From positions 1,488,001 through 1,552,000 of the forward strand of contig NZ_VSRN01000001.1 of NCBI RefSeq assembly GCF_008369915.1: a DNA stretch of 64,000 nt, given 5' to 3'. Position 1 is the stretch's first letter. The number at the start of each line of letters is the position of its first letter. The position numbers were made by a program, and so were the translations under genes. Shown in pieces: positions 18,536-27,932 of this stretch. The notes beneath the pieces were generated by a model. That model was not told where the DNA came from, made no database searches, and saw only the letters and a program-made list of their open reading frames with translations. The DNA comes from Dyadobacter sp. UC 10 (lineage in GTDB: Bacteria; Bacteroidota; Bacteroidia; Cytophagales; Spirosomataceae).

Positions 18536-18566
18536 CAAATGTATGTTGGACGTTAAGAATATTCAA
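18536..18566 (-). promoter_or_regulatory. Promoter of the SCP2-domain gene
   Basis: On the minus strand a perfect -7 TACATTTG (18536-18543) and a -33 TTG (18564-18566) are separated by 20 nt, matching the Bacteroidota consensus. The leader would be about 40 nt. Confidence 0.6.
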
Positions 18567-18642
18567 ATCGGCTTTGGTGTTTTCATCTAAATCCGCAAAT
18601 TTTACATGGCAGGCCAAAAAGATCTGCTGATTATCCGACTCA

Positions 18643-19125
18643 ATGAGTGCTCCTGTAATACGTCCAACTTTCCTCACTATTTTGTGCTTCCTAACCTTCA
18701 TGAGTTCAGTTTCCGGCCTTTGGACGCAATCCGAAAGACTCTGGAGTCCCGGCATTACCGCTGACAAAACGCGGGAGACATTTGAAAGTGTCCGTGAAAG
18801 CCTGGACAATCAGAACAGTACAGCCGATACCCAGACCATGGATAAAATGTTCGAGGCTGTGATTGAACAAACTACCGCCGACTCGATCAGGACCGGGGCA
18901 ATCATTATGCTGATTTTTGAATCACTTGCACTTTATGCCGCATACCTCATGTGGAACCTTCAAAAAAAGGGCTTTTACCTTTACCTGGCCGGCATCGCCG
19001 TCGCTTTCCTAGCCCCTCTTTTCCTCATAGGCGGCTGGCTGGGTGTGATTAACGCGATGGCAGGTATAATCCTAAGCGTTTTTATGGCTGTCCTATACGC
19101 CTTCAACCTGAAACACATGTCTTAA
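18643..19125 (+). CDS. Small integral membrane protein, function unknown
   Basis: 160 aa. Hydrophobic segments are at about residues 9-26 (FLTILCFLTFMSSVSGLW), 85-104 (TGAIIMLIFESLALYAAYLM), 110-130 (FYLYLAGIAVAFLAPLFL) and 132-155 (WLGVINAMAGIILSVFMAVL). A charged extracytoplasmic or cytoplasmic loop of about 55 residues follows the first segment. The layout resembles short DUF4064-like or other uncharacterised four-helix membrane proteins, but no family is recognised with confidence. It diverges from the SCP2 gene and ends 140 nt before the foldase gene. Confidence 0.7.
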   Translation: MSAPVIRPTFLTILCFLTFMSSVSGLWTQSERLWSPGITADKTRETFESVRESLDNQNSTADTQTMDKMFEAVIEQTTADSIRTGAIIMLIFESLALYAAYLMWNLQKKGFYLYLAGIAVAFLAPLFLIGGWLGVINAMAGIILSVFMAVLYAFNLKHMS

Positions 19126-19211
19126 ATATCAGTGTATTATCCAATCCTATCTTAACCCTAACGCGCAGCAACTCACGATATATCCAATTCGTGAAATTGA
19201 AATGTAAGGTC

Positions 19212-19242
19212 TTGCTTTCCACGAAGAAAAGATTTTATTTTG
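19212..19242 (+). promoter_or_regulatory. Candidate promoter of the peptidylprolyl isomerase gene
   Basis: A TTG (19212-19214) and a -7-like TATTTTG (19236-19242, one T short of TAnnTTTG) are spaced by 21 nt. The leader would be about 20 nt. Confidence 0.4.
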
Positions 19243-19265
19243 CGCACTAATTTTGAATCGAGAAA

Positions 19266-21383
19266 ATGGCTTTAATTAACAAGATCAGAGAGAAATCCGG
19301 GGTTGCCGTGACGGTAATCGCTGTCAGTTTAATTCTTTTTATGATTGGCGGCGACCTTCTAGGCCCCAATTCGATGCTGGGAGGAAATAATAACCAGGTA
19401 GTAGGTGAGATAGCCGGCAAAGAAATTAATATCAAAGATTTTCAAGGCCGGGTTGACGGATTCCGCCAGAACTACGAAGCACAGTCGGGCCGCAGCCTCA
19501 ATGAGGGTGAGCTTGCTTCCCTGAGAGATCAGGCCTGGAATCAGTTTGTTGTTGATATCGCCTACAAAAAACAGTTCGACCAGCTAGGCCTGACTGTTAC
19601 TGATGATGAACTATATGACATGGTTCAGGGAAATCACATCAGTCCATCCATATTACAGGCGTTTTCGGACCCGACAACCGGAAAATTTGACAAGAACGCG
19701 GTTATCAACTATCTGAAAAACCTCAAAACACTTCCTATCGAGCAACAAAAATCGTGGGAGAACTTTGAGAAAAGCCTTCGCGAGGAACGTACGCGCAGTA
19801 AATATGAAAACATGCTCCGCCTGTCAACCTATACTCCAAAGGCCCAGGCTGAAAAAGAATATGTAGCGCAAAACACTAAAGCCAATTTGCGTTACCTGTA
19901 TGTACCTTATTTCTCGGTTGTAGATACTACAATTAAAGTTACCGACGCGCAGCTGGAAGATTACCTCAGCGCACACCGCAAAGAATATAAAGGAACTGAT
20001 ACGCGTTCCATCGAATACGTTACTTTCCCTGTGCAACCTGCAAAGGACGACAGTGCAGCTCTTTATGCAGAGATTAAAGAATTGGCGAGAGGCCTTGCAT
20101 CTGCACCAAACGATTCGGCTTTTGCAAGTATGAACTCCGATATTCCGCTTCCGATCAATATGTCGCTGGCGAATATGTCCGATCAACTCAAAGAAGCGGT
20201 GAAAACTTTCGTTCCGGGCGGCGTTTACGGTCCGTACCGCGAAGGAAACACTTACTACATTTACAAGTACGGCGGTACCCGCTCGGATACGGTTTCGTCT
20301 GCAAGAGCAAGTCATATTCTGATCCGTGCGGAAAACCAGTCAGACTCAGCAAAGGCTGCTGCCCGTGTAAAAGCGGAGGGTATCCTGGCGCAGATCAAGG
20401 CAGGTGCTAATTTTGAAGCATTGGCTGCTACTTCCAGCGCCGATCCCGGATCCGCTCAGCGTGGTGGGGACCTGGATTATTTCCAGAACAACGGTGCGAT
20501 GGTAAAGCCATTTGAAGATGCCGTTTTCTCGGCTACTGCTCCTGGGTTGATTCCAAGACTTGTCGAAAGCCAGTTCGGTTTCCACATTATTAAGGTAACC
20601 GACCCGAAATCAAATACCCTGTACCGCATTGCTGCAATCGGAAAAACAATCGCTCCAAGTCAGGCGACACGTGATGAAGCTTACAGAAAAGCGGATGAAT
20701 TTGTTAACTCTGTCAAAACAAAAGAACAGTTTGAAGAGGCGGTTAAGAAAAATAAAAACCTGGTTGTAGCGACAGCAAACCGTATTCCCGAATCCTCAAC
20801 CAATATCAATGCGATCAAAAACGGTCGTGAAATTGTAAGATGGGCTTTTAAGGATGATTCAAAAATCAACTCGGTATCTCCGGTATTTGAAACAGAAGAA
20901 CAATATATCGTGGCAGTTCTTACTGGAAAGTCCGATGCGAAAGATGTTAAAGTCGATGATTTCCGGGATGAGCTTACTACAAAAGTGCGCAACCAGATCA
21001 AGGCTGAACAAATCACTGCTAAGCTGAAAGGTGCTACCGGTGACCTCGACGCGATTGCTAAGAAATATGGCGCAGGTGCATTGGTTGAGTCCGCAAATGA
21101 TATTTCACTGGCAACCGGTTTCCTTACCAGTGCTGGTTTTGATCCAATTGCACTGGGAAAAGCTTTTGGCTTGAAAGCCGGTCAGAAATCTGATGTATTC
21201 ACGGGTGAGAACGGTGTATTCATCGTAGAACTTCTGAATAAAACGGATGCTCCGAAAATCGCAGATTTTACACAATATAAAACGCAATTGACCCAATCAC
21301 TGGAAGGCAGAATGTCTTACCTGGTGAACGAGGCCATTCGTGATAACGCAAAAATCGAAGATAACAGAGCCAAATTTTTCTGA
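19266..21383 (+). CDS. PpiD/SurA-type membrane-anchored peptidylprolyl isomerase
   Basis: 705 aa. One N-terminal membrane anchor (about residues 14-32, VAVTVIAVSLILFMIGGDL) is followed by a SurA-N-like helical chaperone region (EIAGKEINIKDFQGRVDGFR). A parvulin/PpiC domain lies at about residues 342-445 (ASHILIRAENQSDSAKAAA, then GGDLDYFQNNGAMVKPFEDA, then QFGFHIIKVTD). A second, degenerate isomerase-like segment and a helical tail follow, as in PpiD. It is anchored in the inner membrane facing the periplasm and assists folding of exported and outer-membrane proteins. It is monocistronic, ended by a strong terminator. Confidence 0.92.
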   Translation: MALINKIREKSGVAVTVIAVSLILFMIGGDLLGPNSMLGGNNNQVVGEIAGKEINIKDFQGRVDGFRQNYEAQSGRSLNEGELASLRDQAWNQFVVDIAYKKQFDQLGLTVTDDELYDMVQGNHISPSILQAFSDPTTGKFDKNAVINYLKNLKTLPIEQQKSWENFEKSLREERTRSKYENMLRLSTYTPKAQAEKEYVAQNTKANLRYLYVPYFSVVDTTIKVTDAQLEDYLSAHRKEYKGTDTRSIEYVTFPVQPAKDDSAALYAEIKELARGLASAPNDSAFASMNSDIPLPINMSLANMSDQLKEAVKTFVPGGVYGPYREGNTYYIYKYGGTRSDTVSSARASHILIRAENQSDSAKAAARVKAEGILAQIKAGANFEALAATSSADPGSAQRGGDLDYFQNNGAMVKPFEDAVFSATAPGLIPRLVESQFGFHIIKVTDPKSNTLYRIAAIGKTIAPSQATRDEAYRKADEFVNSVKTKEQFEEAVKKNKNLVVATANRIPESSTNINAIKNGREIVRWAFKDDSKINSVSPVFETEEQYIVAVLTGKSDAKDVKVDDFRDELTTKVRNQIKAEQITAKLKGATGDLDAIAKKYGAGALVESANDISLATGFLTSAGFDPIALGKAFGLKAGQKSDVFTGENGVFIVELLNKTDAPKIADFTQYKTQLTQSLEGRMSYLVNEAIRDNAKIEDNRAKFF

Positions 21384-21408
21384 GACATATAAAAAATAAT
21401 TAGTTGCG

Positions 21409-21440
21409 GAGGAGCAGAATTCATTTCTGCTCCTCTTTTT
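21409..21440 (+). terminator. Rho-independent terminator after the PpiD-type gene
   Basis: An 11-bp perfect stem, GAGGAGCAGAA (21409-21419) with TTCTGCTCCTC (21425-21435), is followed by TTTTT. It separates the foldase gene from xylA. Confidence 0.85.
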
Positions 21441-21517
21441 GCTTCAGTACTGCAAAAAATTCAGAAAAAAGTAATAGTATTGCAGTATCAATTGTCAATC
21501 TTACACTTATAATCACA

Positions 21518-22846
21518 ATGAGCATCTTACTCGGAGAACAGGAGTACTTTAAAGGAGTCGGGAAAATCGCTTTTGAAGGACCCGAAACAGATAACCCGTT
21601 GGCATATCGCTGGTATGATGAAAACCGCATCATCGCTGGAAAAAGCATGAAAGACCATTTGCGGTTCGCTGTTGCTTACTGGCATACCTTCTGCGGATCA
21701 GGTCTGGATCCTTTCGGCGGACCAACTCTTTTCTATCCCTGGGATAAAAAAGCGGATGCAGTTGATCGCGCAAAGGACAAAGCTGACGCAGCATTTGAAC
21801 TGATCACCAAATTAGGCTTGCCATACTATTGTTTCCACGATCTGGACGTGGTCGATTATGAAGATGACGTTAAGACAAATGAAAAACGCCTGCAAACACT
21901 GACCGCATACCTTGGCCAGAAACAAAAGGAATCAGGCGTAAAATTGCTTTGGGGAACCGCTAACCTGTTTGGCCACCACCGTTATATGAACGGCGCGTCA
22001 ACCAATCCGGACTTTGCAGTAGTGGCGCATGCAGGAGCCCAGGTGAAAATGGCATTGGATGCTACAATTGCTCTGGGTGGTGAAAATTACGTGTTCTGGG
22101 GAGGCCGCGAGGGATATATGACACTCCTGAATACTGACATGAAAAGAGAGCAGGAGCACTTTGCGCAAATGCTTAAAATCTCTGTTGCTTATGCGCGTGC
22201 GAATGGTTTCAAAGGCAAATTCTTTATCGAACCAAAACCTTGCGAACCTACCAAGCATCAATATGACTACGATGCGGCAACTGTGATCGGTTTCCTTCGC
22301 CAGCATGATCTGTTGAATGATTTCGCGTTAAACCTGGAAGTAAACCACGCAACGCTGGCGGGACATACATTTGAACACGAGTTACAGGTGGCAGCAGACG
22401 CCGGCATCCTGGGGTCAATCGACGCGAATCGCGGAGATTACCAGAATGGCTGGGATACCGACCAGTTCCCGAACGATCTGGCAGAATGGACAAAAGCATT
22501 GCTTGTCATCCTGAAAGCAGGTGGCTTGCAAGGCGGAGGGATCAATTTCGATGCAAAACGTCGCCGCAACTCAACTGACATGGAAGATGTATTCCACGCG
22601 CACATCGGTGGCGTCGACACGGTTGCAAGAGCGCTTGTTATAGCCGACAAAATCATCCAAAACGGAGAGTATGACAAAATCCGGACAGACAGATATGCGA
22701 GCTTTGACGGCGGAAAAGGCGCTGATTTCGAGAAGGGCGCATTGAAACTGGAAGACCTCTTCAACATCGCCGCAGCCGGCGGTGAGCCTGCAATCACTTC
22801 GGGCAGACAGGAATATCTGGAAAATCTGATCAATCGCTTTATTTAA
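21518..22846 (+). CDS. xylA: Xylose isomerase
   Basis: 442 aa, class II length. The ATG at 21518 is preferred because the frame upstream overlaps the terminator of the previous gene and is not family-like. It interconverts D-xylose and D-xylulose, and D-glucose and D-fructose, with two divalent metals. The active-site histidine segment is [13 protein letters not shown]. Metal-ligand segments are [33 protein letters not shown] and [19 protein letters not shown]. No xylulokinase, xylose transporter or XylR gene is nearby, and terminators flank it, so it is probably a single-gene unit. Confidence 0.96.
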   Translation: MSILLGEQEYFKGVGKIAFEGPETDNPLAYRWYDENRIIAGKSMKDHLRFAVAYWHTFCGSGLDPFGGPTLFYPWDKKADAVDRAKDKADAAFELITKLGLPYYCFHDLDVVDYEDDVKTNEKRLQTLTAYLGQKQKESGVKLLWGTANLFGHHRYMNGASTNPDFAVVAHAGAQVKMALDATIALGGENYVFWGGREGYMTLLNTDMKREQEHFAQMLKISVAYARANGFKGKFFIEPKPCEPTKHQYDYDAATVIGFLRQHDLLNDFALNLEVNHATLAGHTFEHELQVAADAGILGSIDANRGDYQNGWDTDQFPNDLAEWTKALLVILKAGGLQGGGINFDAKRRRNSTDMEDVFHAHIGGVDTVARALVIADKIIQNGEYDKIRTDRYASFDGGKGADFEKGALKLEDLFNIAAAGGEPAITSGRQEYLENLINRFI

Positions 22847-22869
22847 GTAATATAAAGGTATTCATAGCA

Positions 22870-22903
22870 TAATGGCCGGTGATAAACCGGCCATTATTTT
22901 TTT
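22870..22903 (+). terminator. Rho-independent terminator after xylA
   Basis: A stem TAATGGCCGG (22870-22879) / CCGGCCATTA (22887-22896) with a 7-nt loop is followed by a run of T. It lies 24 nt after the xylA stop and just before the convergent lipoprotein gene. Confidence 0.85.
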
Positions 22904-22914
22904 GCGCTATCAAA

Positions 22915-23418
22915 TTAATCCTGCTGGCTTAACTCTTTGTCAATCGCAACGACGCGCTGCTGAATTTCTTTTTGCACTGTTTCAAGCCGTTTATCCTCCA
23001 TAGGCTTCTGCATTTCCAGAATGTTCGCCTGCAAAAGGTCACGCTCTTTTGTGAACTTATCCTTTTTTTCTGTCAGGCGCTTTTTGGAATTATCATTTGC
23101 AGAGCTGATTTTCTCATCCAGCTTGGTTATGCGCTCCTGAATCTTAGTTTCGCGCTCTTTAAGTGAAGTCAGATATTCCTGCTGTTTTTCACTCAATTTG
23201 GCATTTGCATCAAGCAAGTCTTCTTTTGCTTCTGACATTTCCTCCTTACTGCTATCACCGGAAACCTCCTCGGTAGTTTTCTTGGCAGTTTCAAGTGCCT
23301 CTTCCTCTGCATTTGCGAGCTCTTTTCTGTCTTTGTCGGCCTGCGAGTTACAGCTCGATACCATCGAGCCAATTAAAATTGCAGCACCCGCAACCCAAAC
23401 GTTCATTGTCTTTTTCAT
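22915..23418 (-). CDS. Coiled-coil lipoprotein, function unknown
   Basis: 167 aa. A lipoprotein signal (MKKTMNVWVAGAAILIGSMV, Cys23 in SSC) is followed by almost uninterrupted charged helix rich in Glu, Lys and Gln from about residue 27 to 165, with heptad-like spacing (KERETKIQERITKLDEKIS). No enzyme motif is present. Anchoring to the outer membrane with a rod-like periplasmic helix is an inference from signal and composition. It is flanked by the xylA terminator downstream and the GMC-gene terminator upstream, so it is probably transcribed alone. Confidence 0.8.
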   Translation of the reverse strand: MKKTMNVWVAGAAILIGSMVSSCNSQADKDRKELANAEEEALETAKKTTEEVSGDSSKEEMSEAKEDLLDANAKLSEKQQEYLTSLKERETKIQERITKLDEKISSANDNSKKRLTEKKDKFTKERDLLQANILEMQKPMEDKRLETVQKEIQQRVVAIDKELSQQD

Positions 23419-23477
23419 ACCTGGTTGATGAATTTTTGTTTAAAAACCACCTATTGAAAAATCAATGCCAGAAGGGG

Positions 23478-23520
23478 CAAAAAAAAGCAAAGCTCCTGGA
23501 AAGTTTCCAGGAGCTTTTAT
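23478..23520 (-). terminator. Rho-independent terminator after the GMC oxidoreductase gene
   Basis: A long stem AAAGCTCCTGGAAA/TTTCCAGGAGCTTT (about 23490-23518) is followed on the minus strand by a T-rich run. It lies about 100 nt past the GMC stop. Confidence 0.8.
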
Positions 23521-23616
23521 CTAGTAATAAGTTTTGGGTTATCAAATTGCGTGCAAACAGGATATCATAATGCCTATCCGCCGAATTCTAAAAGAATCAA
23601 AATCTGCTACTTTTCA

Positions 23617-25329
23617 TTACAAATTCTTCGCTTTCATTTGCTTTACAGCATAGTCTACCGCCCTTGCGGACAGTGCCATATAAGTAAGCGAAGGGTTTTG
23701 TGTAGAAGTGGAAGTCATGCATGCACCATCCGTCACGAATACGTTTTTACAGGTATGTAATTGATTCCATTTGTTCAGTAACGATGTTTTAGGGTCTTTA
23801 CCCATGCGTACACCGCCCATTTCATGAATATCATTACCGGGGTTCCGCTTGCCATCATGTGCTTTCACATTCTTGAAACCTGCGTTAGTAAACATTTCAC
23901 TTACCTGCTCCACATAATCCTTGATCATTTTTTCGTCATTATCGTCGTAATCCACAGAAATATTCAGCAGAGGAATACCCCAGGCATCTTTTTGTGTTTT
24001 GTCAAGTGCGACGTAATTACTTTCCTTCGGAATCGTTTCGCCCATCATGTGAGAACCTACACCCCAGTTACCATATCTGGTGCTTTGCAGCCCCTCTTTC
24101 AAAGACTCGCCAAGCCCGCTCCTGTCATTGGAAGTCTGGCGGTATGCAGAGAAACCTGCTGCATATCCTCTTAAAAAGTCAGTCTCCTGTTTATAAACAT
24201 TTCGAAAACGCGGAATGTACCCTCCGTTCGGCCTGCGCCCGTCCGTCGTTGAATCAAGGAATCCCTCATATTCGCCTGAGACACTCGCGCGGTAGTTGTG
24301 GAAAGCTACATATTTGCCCAAAACTCCACTGTCATTTCCCAGGCCATTCGGAAAACGGCTGGATGTGGAGTTCATTAGCACGAGATTGGTATTCAATGCA
24401 GCTGCATTCACAAAAATGATATCAGCATAAAACTCCATCATCTGGTTCGTGGTCGCATCGATCACTCTTACCCCGGAAGCTTTTTGTTTTTTGTCGTCGT
24501 AGATAATTGAATGCACCACAGAATGCGGTCTCAGCGTCAGATTTCCGGTTTTCATTGCCCAGGGAATTGTGGACGAATTACTGCTGAAATATCCGCCAAA
24601 AGGACAGCCGCGTTCACAGATAGTCCTGTGCTGGCATTTGGCCCGCCCCTGATCAAGGTGAATTTGCTGCGGGTCGGTAATATGCGCTGCCCGGCCAATG
24701 ATAATGTGGCGGTCTTTGTATTGTTTGGAAACCTGCTCTTTAAAGTACTTTTCGACACAGTTAAGCTCATGCGGCTTGAGAAACTCACCATCCGGCAGCG
24801 AGTCGAGTCCGTCTTTGTTACCGGTAATACCGGCAAACTTTTCAACGTGGCTATACCAGGGAGCAATGTCATCGTAACTGATTGGCCATTCAACTGCAAA
24901 TTTGTCACGTGCAGGACCTTCAAAATCATATTTGCTCCAACGCTGCGTTTGTCTGGCCCACAACAGAGATTTGCCCCCAACCTGGTAGCCGCGCAACCAG
25001 TCAAAAGGCTTTTCCTGCACATAGGGATGCTCATTATCTTTTACAAAAAAATGTGCAGACGATTCCTTGAAATTATAACACCTGCTCGCAATCGGATTGG
25101 CGTCCGTAATTTCTTTCGGAAGCTTTTCGCGGTGCGGAAATTCCCAGGGCATCATATTCGTGGTTGGATAATCCTTGATATGCTGCACATCCCGGCCCCG
25201 TTCCAGAACGAGCGTTTTCAATCCCTTTTCGGTTAATTCTTTGGCCGACCAGCCGCCACTAATACCCGACCCGATCACAATCGCATCATAAGTCCGGTCT
25301 TTTTTGCTATCTATATTAAAATTTGCCAT
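23617..25329 (-). CDS. GMC-family FAD-dependent oxidoreductase (large subunit of a sugar dehydrogenase)
   Basis: 570 aa. The FAD motif is AIVIGSGISGGWSAKELTEKG near residue 16. The GMC segments are YQVGGKSLLWARQTQRW and, near the C-terminus, HEMGGVRMG and NPSLTYMALSARAVDYAV. A cysteine-rich stretch (CQHRTICERGCPFGGYFSS) is typical of the gluconate-2-dehydrogenase-like or glucoside-3-dehydrogenase-like group. It would oxidise a sugar or polyol hydroxyl and pass electrons to a cytochrome. The small-subunit gene lies immediately upstream on the same strand. No cytochrome c gene is adjacent. The 5' leader carries the pyrimidine arm of repeat element B. Confidence 0.92.
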   Translation of the reverse strand: MANFNIDSKKDRTYDAIVIGSGISGGWSAKELTEKGLKTLVLERGRDVQHIKDYPTTNMMPWEFPHREKLPKEITDANPIASRCYNFKESSAHFFVKDNEHPYVQEKPFDWLRGYQVGGKSLLWARQTQRWSKYDFEGPARDKFAVEWPISYDDIAPWYSHVEKFAGITGNKDGLDSLPDGEFLKPHELNCVEKYFKEQVSKQYKDRHIIIGRAAHITDPQQIHLDQGRAKCQHRTICERGCPFGGYFSSNSSTIPWAMKTGNLTLRPHSVVHSIIYDDKKQKASGVRVIDATTNQMMEFYADIIFVNAAALNTNLVLMNSTSSRFPNGLGNDSGVLGKYVAFHNYRASVSGEYEGFLDSTTDGRRPNGGYIPRFRNVYKQETDFLRGYAAGFSAYRQTSNDRSGLGESLKEGLQSTRYGNWGVGSHMMGETIPKESNYVALDKTQKDAWGIPLLNISVDYDDNDEKMIKDYVEQVSEMFTNAGFKNVKAHDGKRNPGNDIHEMGGVRMGKDPKTSLLNKWNQLHTCKNVFVTDGACMTSTSTQNPSLTYMALSARAVDYAVKQMKAKNL

Positions 25330-25341
25330 AGTAGGTTTATT

Positions 25342-25437
25342 AGAGGGAGAAAGGGGGGAAGGGGGGAAGGGAGGAAGGAGGAAGGATTAAATTTTTTAAT
25401 TCCGCTCCTCCATCCTCCCTTTCTCCCCTTCCTCCTT
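25342..25437. repeat. Low-complexity inverted repeat element B (GGAAGGAGG type)
   Basis: On the plus strand a purine arm (25342-25387, G and A only apart from the edges) is followed by a pyrimidine arm (25401-25437) that is partly complementary, with an 11-bp exact pairing of GGGAGAAAGGG (25345-25355) with 25417-25427. The centre is itself a small palindrome, ATTAAA/TTTAAT. The element fills the gap between the small-subunit stop codon, whose bases touch the right arm, and the GMC start. Confidence 0.85.
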
Positions 25438-25954
25438 ATTTTTTTACCGGGACACAGCCGTGATAACGAGCGGGTACCATTTCGTAGTGGGTAATATTTG
25501 TCATCACGTATTCGGAGGTCATATATCCCTGAATCGTCAGGTTTTTGGTCAAACTGAAAAACCCTTTTTGGGTCGGGTCACTGCTTGCTTCGAACTCTTT
25601 CAGTAATTGCAAACGCTGGTCTTTGCTGCTATCGGCGAAAGATTTGCCAAACTTTTGCACACTTTGCTCGTCAAGGTTCGAAATGCCGCTGGCAAAGCCG
25701 GTCTGCGTTTTAGAATCGTAGCAATCCTTCACCATCTTTTGCACAAAATCGGAAACACCCAATTCTCCCGCGCCGGGTGTATCGGTTTTAGGTATCATCG
25801 TTTCCACGATAGCAGTCAGGTTTTTCGCCTGATCTGCGGACAGGAAGCCCGTCTGGACTACCGATTCCTTCGTCCAGCCCGAGGCCCATGCCGGCAAATT
25901 TGCCAGAGCACCCACAGCCAACGCCATGCTTTTTAAAGCTATGCGCCTTTCCAT
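25436..25954 (-). CDS. Gluconate 2-dehydrogenase subunit 3 family protein
   Basis: 172 aa. An N-terminal export signal (MERRIALKSMALAVGALANL, then PAWAS) has an Arg-Arg pair suggestive of Tat export. The mature helical domain contains TAIVETMIPKTDTPGAGELG and DFVQKMVKDCYD, which mark the gluconate-2-dehydrogenase subunit 3 family. In characterised systems this small subunit helps export and stabilise the FAD-bearing GMC subunit, which is the next gene. The MFS transporter gene lies 50 nt upstream on the same strand. Confidence 0.9.
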   Translation of the reverse strand: MERRIALKSMALAVGALANLPAWASGWTKESVVQTGFLSADQAKNLTAIVETMIPKTDTPGAGELGVSDFVQKMVKDCYDSKTQTGFASGISNLDEQSVQKFGKSFADSSKDQRLQLLKEFEASSDPTQKGFFSLTKNLTIQGYMTSEYVMTNITHYEMVPARYHGCVPVKK

Positions 25955-26004
25955 TCCTTATATATTTTGATTGTGAATATTCAAACCCGCAATGAGTCTC
26001 CCTC

Positions 26005-27249
26005 CTATTCTTCTAAAAAGTCTAAATCCCTGCCGTGTGTTTCAGGCACTGTTAAAATGCAGTAAATACCTATTGCAAAACAGATTACCCCTACGAGCGC
26101 GCCTGAATTGATCACTGAAAAAGACTCTTTAAAACTAGCAAATAAAGTCGTCATTAACACCACAGTTCCACGAACCATATTGGGTACGGTCGTGGCCGCC
26201 GTTGCTCTCAGGTTGGTACCGAACTGCTCTGCCCCGATGGTTACAAACATCGCCCAGTAGCCAATACCAAAACCAAGAAAACCAGCTGCCGCATAAAAAT
26301 AAGCAGGCGATTTGATTCCTGCGTACAGATAGACGAGGCTTCCTACTAACGTAAAAATCATCAGGTACAATACAGCTTTCTTACGCGATTCGAGCCAGTG
26401 ACTGATAAAACCACTCGCCAGATCACCAATAGAAAGTCCAACATAGCACCACATAATAGACAATCCCGGCTTGATTCCCTCCTGAATGCCCAGTGCCCGC
26501 CCGAACTCATTACTGAAAGTCGCCAGGATGCCGATCACAAACCAGGTTGGCAAGCCAATCCCTATGCATCTGAGGTACCTGAAAAGGCGGTCGCGATTTG
26601 TAAACAGGGCAAAGAAATTGCCTTTTTCAACCTGTTTCTGATCTTTGATATCTTTGAAAATCCCTGATTCGAAAACACCGATCCGAAGTAAAAGCAGCGA
26701 AATCCCCAAACCGCCACCTATGAAGTAAGCATATCGCCAATCGAAAAACTCGACCGTAAAGTAGGCTACTACCGCGCCGAGAAGACCGATACCGGCTACC
26801 AGTGACGTACCGATCGCACGCAAATGCTTGGGCAGGATCTCAGAAACCAGCGTAATACCAGCCCCCAACTCTCCTGCCAGACCCACACCGGCTATAAAAC
26901 GCAAAACTTTGTATACATCTGCATCCTGCACAAAGCCACAGGCAATATTGGCAAGCGAATAAGTAATAATGGAGCCGAAGAGAACGGAAAGCCTGCCTTT
27001 TTTATCTCCCAAAACACCCCACAAAATTCCTCCTAAGAGCAATCCCGTCATTTGCCAGTTCAAAATACTGGCACCGGTGATTGAAATTTCGGCCTCGGTA
27101 AGCCCGAGCGCAACCAGACTGGGAATGCGTACAATCCCGAAAAGAAGCAAATCGTAGATATCGACAAAGTAACCGAGCGCTGCAACAATAACGGGTGCAC
27201 TAAAAAGGTGGGAAGCATCTGAACGAGGTGCCTGGGTAACAGAATTCAT
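26005..27249 (-). CDS. MFS transporter
   Basis: 414 aa with about 12 membrane helices. The MFS loop motif WGVLGDKKGRLSVLFGSI follows helix 2, and the helix 4-5 region RFIAGVGLAGELGAGITLVSE resembles metabolite:H+ and sugar-acid symporters. The last residues (PETHGRDLDFLEE) match the common MFS ending. It is first in a three-gene run with the dehydrogenase small and large subunits, so it may import the substrate or move the oxidised product. The substrate cannot be derived from the sequence. Confidence 0.9.
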   Translation of the reverse strand: MNSVTQAPRSDASHLFSAPVIVAALGYFVDIYDLLLFGIVRIPSLVALGLTEAEISITGASILNWQMTGLLLGGILWGVLGDKKGRLSVLFGSIITYSLANIACGFVQDADVYKVLRFIAGVGLAGELGAGITLVSEILPKHLRAIGTSLVAGIGLLGAVVAYFTVEFFDWRYAYFIGGGLGISLLLLRIGVFESGIFKDIKDQKQVEKGNFFALFTNRDRLFRYLRCIGIGLPTWFVIGILATFSNEFGRALGIQEGIKPGLSIMWCYVGLSIGDLASGFISHWLESRKKAVLYLMIFTLVGSLVYLYAGIKSPAYFYAAAGFLGFGIGYWAMFVTIGAEQFGTNLRATAATTVPNMVRGTVVLMTTLFASFKESFSVINSGALVGVICFAIGIYCILTVPETHGRDLDFLEE

Positions 27250-27291
27250 CTAAATAATATGGGTTTCTTAGGAATATCTGCAATATTATGC

Positions 27292-27319
27292 AAATAGCCG
27301 GACATAAGACCGGCTATTT
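27292..27319. terminator. Weak hairpin between lipocalin-like and MFS genes
   Basis: A 10-bp perfect stem AAATAGCCGG / CCGGCTATTT with an 8-nt loop lies between the lipocalin-like gene stop and the MFS start, both on the minus strand. Neither side has a clear T run, so termination is likely but not certain. Confidence 0.4.
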
Positions 27320-27389
27320 GTTCGATAATTTCTAAATTTTAAAGAGAAAGTTGTGTTTCAGCGAACTTTCACCCGGTAACCCGGAGAGC

Positions 27390-27866
27390 TTATGCTTTCT
27401 TAAATACCAGTGTTATCTTATAAGGTTCGCCATCCTCCGTTTCTGTATAGGACCATCTCATTTCGTTGCCTTTCAGTTCCAGGTCATAGTCCTCAATGTC
27501 GCTTCCGTCGATCAGTTGGATCTTGTTCCCAACTACTTTCCAGCCTGCATCCTCCTCAATAGGAGAATCTTCCATCGTACAGCCAGCCGGAACAGTTCCT
27601 GAAAGAGTACCGTTGCCTTTAAAGTTGAAAGTAGTTTGTGAAATACAATTGTTTTCTGCCATTGCTTCTAAAAAAGCCAGATAATCAGTAATTCCATTCT
27701 GTGCAGGATCTACAGTGATCGCGGATATTTTCCAGGATCCTTCCACACCATTTCCGTTGCCGCCGGGAGTAGGGTCGTCTTTGTCTTTTTTACAGGATAC
27801 AGCTGCCGCCAGCAACATGACAGAGAGAAAAAGACTGGTCAATTTTTTCAAGGGTAACATTTTCAT
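27390..27866 (-). CDS. Lipocalin-like lipoprotein
   Basis: 158 aa. The signal ends in the lipobox AVSC (Cys25), followed by a charged Gly/Pro-rich linker (KKDKDDPTPGG). The rest alternates beta strands with a GSWKISAIT opening, a pair of cysteines (NNCISQTTFNF and PAGCTMED) that could form a disulphide, and a last strand PYKITLVFKK. This matches small lipocalin-like lipoproteins that are common in Bacteroidota and have no assigned ligand. The upstream region has two direct repeats at a 20-bp period. Confidence 0.78.
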   Translation of the reverse strand: MKMLPLKKLTSLFLSVMLLAAAVSCKKDKDDPTPGGNGNGVEGSWKISAITVDPAQNGITDYLAFLEAMAENNCISQTTFNFKGNGTLSGTVPAGCTMEDSPIEEDAGWKVVGNKIQLIDGSDIEDYDLELKGNEMRWSYTETEDGEPYKITLVFKKA

Positions 27867-27932
27867 GACTAAGTTGTTTTATGTAAATAATCACGAAAAT
27901 AGGCTAGCACCCTTGTGTGTGAAAATGGTTTC

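Noticed and set aside
21404..21517. N-terminal extension of xylose isomerase
   Set aside because: It would begin inside the hairpin terminator of the preceding gene and has no family similarity. The ATG at 21518 gives the normal length.
24511..25236. 241-codon plus-strand open frame
   Set aside because: It is antisense to the GMC oxidoreductase gene, which has full FAD and GMC motifs. The opposite frame is a by-product of codon use.
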